From: Dastarcus helophoroides
Taxonomy: Eukaryota > Arthropoda > Insecta > Coleoptera > Bothrideridae
Direction of reading: 5' to 3'
NCBI GenBank assembly: GCA_028583605.1
Contig: CM053330.1
Coordinates: 26,181,233 to 26,245,232, forward strand
DNA length: 64,000 nt
Positions 55,320-64,000 of the stretch are shown here, piece by piece; position 1 is the stretch's first letter; each line of letters opens with the position of its first letter. The notes under the pieces are model-generated. The model was not told the origin of the DNA. It saw only the letters and a program-made list of their open reading frames with translations, and did no database searches. The position numbers were made by a program, and so were the translations under genes.

Positions 55320-58300
55320 CAATAATTTTTAATTAATCGAGGAAAAAATTCGAATTTTTAAAAAGTTCCAAATTTTTTAAAAAATTAAAATTTTGGAAAC
55401 ACGTGAATTACTAGAAAGGTCGAAAATTCTAGAAAAGTCAACACATGAAAAAACTGAAAGTTTCGAGATTTTTTGTCAAAATATTTAAAATTTTGAGAAA
55501 CGCCAGATTTTTAATGAAAAACTTATTTTCAAATAAATTAAAACTTTAAAAAATTGAAAACTTTATAGAGTCAAAACTTGCAAATAAAGCATTTTTTTCA
55601 AAAAGAGTATAATTTTTTTTATAAAGGTTCAGTATTTTAGAAAAAGATCAGTTTTGAGAAAAAAAGGCAAATATCTTTAAAAAAATAGTCGAAAATCAGC
55701 GAATCGAAATTTTGAAAACAGTTGAAATTATTGAAACGTAAAATATCGAATAAAAATTAACAATTTCGAAGATGTCAATATTTTCAAAAGTTAAATTTTA
55801 CAGAAAGAATCTACCATATACAAAAGGATTAAAAAAAAAATCAAAATTCCCGAAAAAGTGGATTTAAATTAGAACAAATAATCCAATTTATAAAGTCAGA
55901 ATGTAAAAATCGAAATTTTCAAAAAAGAAATAATTCCAGGTTAAAATCAAATCAAAATTCTGAAGAAAGTCGAAATGTTCAAAATAAGATTAAATTTTTC
56001 GAAAAATCAGTAAATACAAAAACTAAAAAAACATGCATGATTTAAAAAAAATTAATTTTTTAAAATCAAAAGTTCCAAAAAGGTGGAGATTTTCAAAGAA
56101 AGCAGATTTTCCTGCAAAAAGTCAGGAGAACTAATACGAAACCGCAAAAAATCTCCAAATTGAGAAAAACGTGGAAATTTTTGAAGGACATAATTTCGAG
56201 AATAAATCACAATTAAAAAAAATGTTAAAATTAAAATCTTGAAAATCTCGAATTTTCAAATATGTGCCAAATTTTCTAAAATGTCAATCGAAATTAATAG
56301 AAAATGCGAAATTTTCAGTCAAAATTTTAAGGAATCGAATTTTTGAATAAAACTCATTATACTTAATTCCAAACATGCAAAAAAAAGCAAATTATTCAAA
56401 AAGGCGGAATATTTAAAAATAAATTAAAATTAATTATAGATTCGAAAATAAATAAACAAATTATTAATCTAAACAAACCTATAAATTTTCGAAAAGTTCG
56501 AAATTTTTAAAAGAAGCTGAAATTTTAATAAAGTTGAGGTTTTCACGAAAATATTTATATTTTCAACAAAAAGCGAAATTTTTTAAAAAGTTAAAATCTT
56601 CAAAAGGTCATGATTTAAAGAAAAGCCCCGTTTTCGGAAAAAGTCACAATTTTAAGGAAACATAAAAATTTTGCGAAAAATAGAAATTTTATAAAGGTAA
56701 TTTTTCTAAAATAAATCGACATCTTTAAAAAAGGTTGCAATATTGAAAAAAAAAGTCGAAATGTCAGTATTTCGAAAAGAAGTCGAAATATTTAAATATT
56801 AAAAATTTTAAATTGCATTAATTGAGAAAAAGTGTCGAAATTTTCAAAATAAGTCAAAAACTTCTGAAAAAGTTTAAATTTTGAAAAAAAAAAAAATTTG
56901 AAAAAGTGGAAATTTGTAAAATACTGAATTACTTGATAAAATTTAAAAAACTGAAAAGTAGAAAGTAGAAGCCAAAATTTCGAATAGAATTCGAAATTTG
57001 GGAAAAGGTCGAAATTTTCAACGAAAAGAGTTTTAAGCTTTCAAAAATGTTTAAATGATGTAATACAAGCATTTTCAAAATAGTGAACACTTCAAGAAAA
57101 ATTCGAAATATTCAAAGGAATTCCAATTTTCAAAGAATAACATTCATGAAAAGTAATTTACAAAAAAATCGAAGAAATTCAAACTTTCGAAACAAGTTGA
57201 GGTTTAAAAGAAAAGTTTATTTTTTTAGAAAAGTCATAATTTTTAGAAAATCAAAACGTTGAGATACACAAAATTTTCCAAAGTGAAAATTTTCAGAAAA
57301 AGTGAAAATTTTTTTTTTTCAAAACAGTTAAAATTTACAAATAGTCAGAAAAAAACAAAACTTTCAAGTCGTTATCGAAACTTTGTAAAAATGTTGAAAA
57401 AATAGACATTTTTAAAATTATGTAATTTTGAAATACAAAATTTTCAAAAAAAGTCAAAATTTATTAAAAAAATTCGCAATTTCGAGAATAATTGCAAATT
57501 TCTAAAAGGGTCAACATTTTAAAAAACGTCGAATTTATCAAATATATTTAATTTTTTCAAAATTATTGGAGTTTACAAAAAGTTGCTATTTTGAGATAAA
57601 ATCACAATTCTCAAAAAATCGTATTTTCAACATAAAATAAATAAAATTTTGAAATAGGTTATATGTATACTTTTAAAAATATTAGAAACCTTGAAAGACA
57701 TCCAAAAATTTTAAAATTTCGAAGCCCCATTTTTCAGGAAAAGTCGATATTTACGAAAAAATCGAAATTTCAAGACGAAATCAAATTTATTTTGAAAAAA
57801 GTTGACAATTTTAAAATAAGTTCATATTTTCTAAAAATAAGGCAAGGATTTCTCTTTTTAAATTAAACTTTTTAAAGTCCAAAAAAAAGTCACAACTATG
57901 GGAAAAAAATCAAAATTTTTGTAGTTTTTAAAAAGTTGCTATTTTGAGACAAAATCACAATTCTCAAAAAATCGTAATTTCGACATAAAATAAATAAAAT
58001 TTTAAAATAGGTTATATGTACATTTTTAAAAATATTAGAAACCTTGAAAGACATCCAAAAATTTTAAAATTTCGAAGCCCCATTTTTCAAGAAAAGTCGA
58101 TATTTACGAAAAAATCGAAATTTCAAGACGAAATCAAATTTATTTTGAAAAAAGTTAACAATCTTCAAATAAGGTCATATTTTCTAAAAATAAGGTAAGG
58201 ATTTTTTTTTAAATAATTCAACTTTTTAAAGACCAAAAAATAGTCACAATTATGGGTAAAAAATCAAAATTTTGGAAAAAAATCAAAATTTTGGAAAAAA

Positions 58301-59490
58301 GTCGCAGTTTTCAAAAGTTAAATTTTCAGGATTAAATCGAACTTTAAAAAAAGGGGCAAATTTTCAAAAAAAAATCGCAATCTTGATAAAATTAGGGTAT
58401 TTTGAGAAATGTCAATTTTTTTAGGATAGGTTGAAATTTACAGGAAAAAAAACAAAATTTTGAGCAAAAGTCGACTCGATATTATAAAAATCGAAAATTT
58501 CAAAAAACAAAACTTTAAAAGCTATATATACTTTGAAAAAAAAGTTGAAATTTTTAGAATAAGGGAAAATGTCGAGGAAAAATTTGATATATTTGGAGAA
58601 AAAATGTTAATTGAGAAAAATGTGAAAATCCTTGCAATGCCAAATGATTCAAAAACGAAATCGAACATTTCACAAAAAAAAGTTAAAATTGTCATACAAC
58701 TTCAGCTTTTTAAAAATGTGGAAATTTTTAAAAAGGGTTTAAGTGGTTAAAAAAAGCGAAATAAGTTGAAGTTTGCAAAAAAGAGTAGAAGCTAGAAGTC
58801 AAAATATTCAAAAATTTGAAGAGTTTGAAAAAATTGACACATTTTTAAAAAAGTCGAAGTTTTCAAAACAAATATATGAAACTAAAAATTCAAAAGTTTG
58901 AAAAAATGTCAAAACTTCAAAATATGTGAAAACTTTAAGAAAAGTTCGAAAGTTTCAAATAAGGTCGACAATTTTTAAAAATTCGATATTTTTGAATAAA
59001 TCTCAAATAACCACAAAGTTAAGATTTCTAAAAATCCAAAATTTAAGAAAAATCGAAATATTTTTAACTTTCAAAAGAGTCGAAATGTATAAAACACCGA
59101 GATCTTTTTGACAAAATGTCGAAATTTTGAGAAAAGATTAATAATAACGATTCTGAAAATTTCGACTCGTTTAAAAAGTTCAAGTTATTTCCAAAAACTT
59201 GAAATTTTGGAAAGTAGGTAGAAATGGTCAAAAATAAAGCCTAAATAAAAAAGTGATGATTTAAAAAAAAGGCGAATTTTTCAAAAAGATCCAAATTGTA
59301 TAAAATAAATAGAAATTTTGAAAACAGGTCTAAATTTCGAAGCAAAATCCAAATTTTGAAAAAGTATAAATTTGGAAATGTCGAAAGTTTCAAAGGGGTA
59401 ATATTTTTGAGATAAGTTTGCAAATCTGAAAAAAATCAAGTTTTCAAAATAGTGGAAATAAAAAAAGTAATATTCAATAAATTTCAAAAT
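55320..59490 (-). repeat. A-rich AAATTTCGA array, 4.2 kb
   Basis: This is the longest array in the window. A-rich on plus, it repeats words such as AAAGTCGAAATTTTCAAAA about every 20 bases, with frequent TCGA. The units are strongly diverged except for the 353-bp duplication listed next. Open frames up to 96 codons (58460-58750) are Lys/Ile/Phe/Asn-rich and follow the repeat. I found no inverted termini or target duplication around it. Confidence 0.75.
57575..58270 (+). repeat. 353-bp recent tandem duplication in the array
   Basis: The stretch from about 57575 to 57918 returns at about 57928 to 58270 with few changes; for example AGGTTATATGTA is at 57656 and 58009. Both copies hold GAAACCTTGAAAGACATCCA and TTCGAAGCCCCATTTTTCA. 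The two frames at 57663 and 58016 are nearly the same peptide for this reason only. Confidence 0.9.
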
Positions 59491-59494
59491 ATTA

Positions 59495-60230
59495 AAAAAA
59501 CTAATACCACTCTATTTCTCCCTTTCTCCTAGCGCCAAGTGAAGAGTTAGGAATTTGCATACAGTTCAATTCAAATTCCTATGTGAATAAGAAGCTTGAA
59601 TTTCATTACTTAATAGATAATACATTTGTTTGGATTTTGATCCCAGGCGATAGTAGTTATTATTATTTCTTTAGGCACTTAGGATGTAAGCAATCTTAGT
59701 TAATAATTTCTGCGACCAACCTCATAAAAATACGATATACAAACACATCGAATCAGAATAAACACGATATTTTACTGCGAAAGCTTGACGTCGCACTTCC
59801 ACTTGAAATTAACAGATGGCGCACCGCGAACCAAGCCTTTCGATTACCCGCGGCGAAACTTCAGGTGGTGCACCATTTTACAACGACATGCTGTATATCA
59901 TTTAGATTTTTTCCTTGTACGAGAGAGAATTAGAGAGAGTGGTTTCAGCGTCAGGTCGCTGGTTGGGTTCCAAGAATGGTAAATGGGCGACCATCGACGC
60001 AGGAGAAAAGTTAGACCTTTGATTTCCATATCTGGAGGACTGGTGCTATTAATTGAAATTCTCGGGCAGCAATGAGATTTTTTTTAATATTTGCGTCGCT
60101 GTGTTCGACTATTGGTTGAGTTATCGATTTGGCTCCGCCTATGATTTTATATGGAAGTGTTAGATAGGAATTTTATTTCGCGGCAGTAACGACCAAAGGA
60201 TTTTTTCCACAGAATCTTTCATATTTCGTT
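59495..60230. other. Single-copy region
   Basis: Positions 59780-60010 are GC-richer and include AACAGATGGCGCACCGCGAA, a phrase type common in dispersed insect repeats, but no second copy lies in this window. The 65-codon frame at 59785 has no recognised domain. Confidence 0.35.
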
Positions 60231-60234
60231 ATTT

Positions 60235-60655
60235 TTATTTTTTTAAATAAAATTTCCGACACAAACTCAAAATCCCCATCAACTTCTTAAAGAAATTTAA
60301 ACTTTTTTCGAAATTTTTACTTTTTTAAAAATTTTCAACTAATTTCGAAATTTCGGCTTTTAATTTAGATTTCGTACTTGGTCTGGAATCTCTTTTCGAG
60401 TTTCTTTCAAACTTTCGACTTTCCCCTTTAAATTTTAAGTTTAAAGCTTTAAATTTCATCCTCTCTATAAAGTGAAAAAAATTGTTTGCAATATTTCGCT
60501 AACAAAGGTATAAAAAACATAAACTAAAAGCGTGAATTAGGCAAGTTAATGATTCTATAAAATCCATAATTTATACAAAAAAAACTTTCTTAAAATTTCA
60601 AAAAAAATCAAGATTTCGAGATCAAAGTAAATTTCGAATTTTCGTAATAAAAGGT
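60235..60655 (+). repeat. T/A-rich TTTCGA array remnant
   Basis: Words such as TTTTTCGAAATTTTTACTTTT recur. The LINE that follows begins at the right border. Confidence 0.55.
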
Positions 60656-60661
60656 AACATC

Positions 60662-61705
60662 CTATGGTCATCCTCCTGGACTTCAGTTTTTTCGCTGACA
60701 GATCTCTTCAGGTCGTCATCGATGGCATCTCATCCATTTGCCATTAATGCAGGGGTGTCTTAAGGGTCTGTCCTGTCTCCTACTCTGTTTATGTTACATA
60801 TAAAAGATCTCTTAGCTTCAACTTTTAATCCGATATACAGCTACGCAGATGATAGTTGATTGGTGTCATCTTTTTTAGATCGACTAAGGGAACAGCAGAT
60901 AAAGATAATTAATCGGGATCTTAAAATCATTTTGGAATGGAGTAATAAAAATCTGGTTGACTTCAAGGCTTCAAAAACTCAAGCCGCGGTTTTCTCTAAG
61001 AAAATATCAAGGAATAATGCAACAACCATACTAATGGACGGTAAAATTCTCCCGATGGCATCCAGTCTGTCTATCCTAGGAGTGAATGCGAGCACTAACG
61101 ATCATATGCACGCCATTGCCAAATCCGCCTCTCAGAAGCTAGGATTTCTTTTTAGAGCTAAAAAGTACTTCACATCCCATCAGCTACTCACACTATACAA
61201 AGCTCCAGTTAGGCTAACACTAGAATACTTTTCTCATGTTTAGAGCTTAGCCCCAAAGCACACTTTAGTTTATTTGTATTCAATTCAAAGAAGAGCGATT
61301 TGCCTAATTGATGACGAGTGTTTGACTGATTCTTTCGAAACACTAGAGCACAGGCGGGTGGTTGGTGATTTATCTCTTCTCTACAAGTATTTTCATGGAA
61401 GATGCTCACAGGAACTAATAGGATTGATCCCCCCAAGGGCAAGATTATTAAAGCACCCAAAAGAGCCGGAGACAGTAAATTCCTGTGCGGTCCAGCTTGA
61501 AACAGTGAGACCTTCTGTCTGCGGAAACTCGCTTTTCTATAGAACTTTTAAGCTACGGAACTTGTTACGGAATGAAATTTTCCGCAAAAATTACAACTTA
61601 TCCTTGTTTAAGAAGACGGTTCATCGCCATCTATCCTTGTTTCCGCATACTAGTCGCAATGCTTTAAAGGCATAGTAGGGTTATTCTTTGCGAGTGGATT
61701 GATCA
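60662..61705 (+). mobile_element. CR1/Jockey-group LINE, 5'-truncated
   Basis: It starts in the RT palm at a sequence matching the minus-strand copy near 35085 (ATCCTCCTGGACT) and runs to the family 3' end GCGAGTGGATTGATC. A poly(A) run is not obvious. It is preceded by array DNA and followed by single-copy DNA. Confidence 0.9.
60668..61675 (+). pseudogene. LINE RT C-terminal pseudogene
   Basis: In order: DRSLQVV, a decayed GVPQGSVL region, IYSYADDS with an intact YADD box (60835-60858) but a stop right after it, INRDLKIILEWSNKNLVDFK and KTQAAVFSKK (60912-61010), LGFLFRAKKYFTSHQLLTLY (61140-61200), then LEYFSHV and a stop. A second open part (61274-61675) gives SIQRRAICLIDDECLTDSF, LEHRRVVGDLSLLYKYFHGR and the C-terminus. 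Compared with the minus-strand copy this one keeps more of the C-terminal region. Lacking everything before the RT palm, it cannot be active. Confidence 0.9.
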
Positions 61706-61879
61706 TAAGAATAACACTTTGCTTAAGTCAAAAAACTCTAGAGCTGAAGCCCATGAAGATAGCATTTCACCACCGACTGAAGAAACGTCAGCATACCAGC
61801 TTTTACTTCACGCTGGCTCGTCACAAACAGCCATAAGATTCTAAAAGGGAATAATGATGACATAGCATAAACAAATTTG

Positions 61880-61957
61880 GTCCGCGGAGGAATCAAACTT
61901 TATCGATATTGTGGCATGGGCGCCCGATTCCTTAACCAACTAAGCTAATGCTATTCC
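61880..61957 (-). mobile_element. tRNA-derived SINE head or tRNA pseudogene
   Basis: On minus, TAGCTTAGTTGGTTAA (A box, 61932-61947) is followed by ATCGGGCGCC and, after a middle part, AGTTTGATTCC (B box, 61889-61899) and TCCGCGGA. Spacing and both boxes are good matches to a tRNA-type RNA polymerase III promoter. The arms do not pair into a full cloverleaf and the ends are irregular, so a SINE head or pseudogene is more likely than a tRNA gene. Confidence 0.65.
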
Positions 61958-61959
61958 AA

Positions 61960-62690
61960 AACTTCCATTATAAAACAGATTTTCATGGTTCTCGTCTATT
62001 AGGATTGTATTTTGTTTAATCGATTCATTTTAGTCTTTTATCGGCTTCAGAATTATCAACTTTCTTATTCTCGAAAAACTTAAATGCTATAATCCTGTTA
62101 TCTAGAATTTTGCTAACTTCTTCATCGATTTTGCGTGTTTCAAAGAAATAAATGGCTCATTTTACAGTTGGATTTTACTCGTAAACCGTCGTAATGTTAG
62201 GTGAGAAATCTTCTGGCTAGAATTCCACGAATTCATCTCAGTACGCCGATGATAATGAACATTCCATTTAATAAAACGGCGACGCTTTATTTATCTAAAT
62301 AGGAGAAGGTGGGGCGACGGTCCGTTCGTCTCGCATTTTTTCCGTAACTTCCTTATGCTCTCAGCATTAATTACGGCGTAACATCTCGAGAGAAATAATT
62401 AACTGACGACCGGGGTCCCTCGACCTTTTACCTGGCAAGACGTTACGGAGCGACACAACGACTGACAGCGACAGTCGTGAAACACGCAATTCCAAATGCA
62501 CATCGCCCGGATTATTACCATAATTAACTTTTCTCGGTATTTTCGGGCGAGGATCGAGTTCACGAACTCATCAACGGATTATGAAACCTTCCAAGTTTAG
62601 TTAACTTTTACAAACGCAAAACGGTCGACATGACCCAATCATTTTAATTCCTTTAGCGTGAAATTTCAGGATTTCTTTTTGACGTGTTCT
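61960..62690. other. Single-copy region with GC-rich block
   Basis: Positions 62280-62600 are among the GC-richest of the window, with many CpGs and no repeat partner. No coding frame or known motif is seen. It is a good candidate for conserved noncoding DNA. Confidence 0.4.
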
Positions 62691-62699
62691 TCTAAGAAC

Positions 62700-63640
62700 T
62701 TCAAAGAGCACTTCTTAGGGTTCAGGAAGTCTAAAGATTGCTTTATGTACTTGTCTATAAACTAAGAAGTTTGTCCTTTGACTGAATTAATCAAAGAGTT
62801 CAGCGTTTTTGAGAATTTCATAGCAACCTTAAATAAGAAGAGTTCTTCTTCTTTAGTTTTATTCACCTTTTTGCATGATCTCTCTTCTTCCAACATAAGT
62901 TCAATGGAAAGTAATAAATCTTGAATGGAAGGTTTATTGAATTGCGATGTAACTTTGTTCAAAGATTATGGTGATTATGGTGAAAATGCTAGATCTCTAC
63001 CGGAAAGAGATGGAGCTCCATTAACGATAAAATTCCAGTTTTTATTGGAGCATTTGTTAGGTGAAGATGAAACTTCGTCTGGAAAATTAAACGACTAAAT
63101 TCCAATATCGACTGATAATGAACTGTGATTGAAAGTCCCATCATCTATATTGGTAGACACTGAAGCTATATTGGAAGTTAATAAAATTTCCACTCCACTC
63201 GAAAGTAATAAAAATGCATCATCTTTCAATCAAGATTCATTGAATGATGGTGCATCATTTTTGAAAAATTTTGTGGATGATGATGAAACTTCATTGGAGG
63301 ATTTATGAGTCTTCATTGGAAGATGATGAATTTGCAGTGAAAAAGGATTAAATATAATTACAATATAGATTCAAGATAAAGGTGATAGAGATTCTTCTTT
63401 GATCGTTAAATCATATGAATTGGAAGATGGTGAAGTGCTATTTGTAGGATAACGAATTTCATCACTGGTATGCATAATATTAAAAATTCATTTGTAGATG
63501 TTGAACTTTCAGGATTTATAGGAAAGACAGAATCTTCACTGAGTACTTCACTAGTAATTTTAATTAAATTTTTTGTCATAAAATAGTGCAAACGTGTTAA
63601 AGTGGATTGAAACATTTATCTTCCATGAAGATTTAGAAAA
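62700..63640. repeat. Repeat D, third block
   Basis: GAAGATGATGAA, TCATCTTTCAATC and ATTGGAAGATGATG words recur as in 51-53.5 kb. Frames of 66 and 69 codons on minus come from the repeat and carry Ser/Glu/Asp-rich text without a domain. Confidence 0.6.
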
Positions 63641-63649
63641 TTTCTAGAA

Positions 63650-64000
63650 ATGCAAAATCCCTACAGTAAAGGCAAAAAATTCCAATTTAAATTGGAATTT
63701 TATAATTTTTTAATATAAAATTTCTACTTTTAATCGAATTTTAGGATAAAAGTTGAACCTTAAGCTTGACATCGAAATATTCATAAACTCTATAAACCAC
63801 AAGTTTAATGTCGCAATTTGCATTATTCTTCAAAATTTTAAATTAAAACTTGAACTTTTAATTTTGTTTCAACAATTTGCACTTTATTATTTCCGTTTCA
63901 GTTGAAAGAAGAATTGTATCGACTGGAAAAATTTTAAAATTAGGTCGAAAATTTGAGAAACGTGCAAAATTGTCGATCTTTTCTTGAATATTTAAAAACA
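63650..64000. repeat. A/T-rich array, runs off the right edge
   Basis: AAATTT-type words, including AAATTAGGTCGAAAATTTGAG near the end, resemble the other arrays. The window ends within it. Confidence 0.5.

Noticed and set aside
57663..58198. Pair of similar short proteins as a duplicated gene
   Set aside because: They come from the 353-bp duplication inside an A-rich array and are Lys/Ile/Phe-rich without a domain.

Overview
The window is eukaryotic DNA, AT-rich, with no intact host gene that I can support. Three things point to an arthropod, most likely an insect: the transposon families present (CR1/Jockey-group and RTE-like LINEs, a Ty3/gypsy element with mag-like integrase, pogo-like and hAT-like DNA transposons, tRNA-derived SINE-like pieces); LTR promoters that pair a TATA box with a TCAGT initiator; and several layers of old satellite DNA. 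A beetle-like, repeat-rich genome is possible, but I cannot fix the order from sequence alone. The window reads as intergenic or deep intronic DNA.

Layout. 0-6 kb: a degenerate ~265-bp satellite (A) interrupted by a solo LTR, a 92-bp-arm hairpin and a 2.4-kb element with inverted termini and an 8-bp target duplication. 6.5-24 kb: a second old satellite (B, roughly 110-190 bp units) that runs in one orientation to ~12.2 kb and in the opposite orientation from ~13.3 kb. It is interrupted by a pogo-like remnant, two solo LTRs and a 5.0-kb hAT-like element that itself contains a 1.0-kb hAT-like element. 24-30 kb: a 3.7-kb hAT-like element holding a foldback and a long A-rich array, then a 1.26-kb long-TIR element and a second pogo-like element. 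31-37.5 kb: A/T-rich arrays split by a 2-kb broken LINE, with a SINE-like piece nearby. 37.5-42 kb: mostly single-copy DNA with a hAT-like end and a solo LTR. 42.4-44.9 kb: a structurally complete but coding-defective Ty3/gypsy element inserted in a ~70-bp satellite (C). 48-54 kb: LINE fragments, a Penelope-like foldback candidate, and an RTE-like pseudogene sitting in GATGAAG-type repeats (D). 55-59.5 kb: 4 kb of A-rich array. 60.6-61.7 kb: a second large LINE copy. The window ends in repeat D and another array.

The most striking feature is a degenerate A/T-rich array built on the core AAATTTCGAC (about 20-bp units, T-rich strand in some places and A-rich in others). It makes up much of the window. 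Two arrays lie inside elements whose inverted termini and 8-bp target duplications can be read directly (2.24-4.68 kb and 14.49-19.51 kb), and a third lies in an element with degenerate duplications (24.03-27.75 kb). This suggests that TIR transposons carry or seed this satellite. A second notable signal is a 23-bp tandem repeat at 6.75-6.95 kb whose units spell the heat-shock-element pattern nGAAnnTTCn.

No genes act together here. The coding traces are all remnants of LINE endonuclease/RT, RTE-like RT, Ty3 RNase H and integrase, and the DNA-binding domain of a pogo-like transposase. Single-copy, higher-GC blocks between repeats are listed as unexplained DNA; some could be conserved noncoding sequence.
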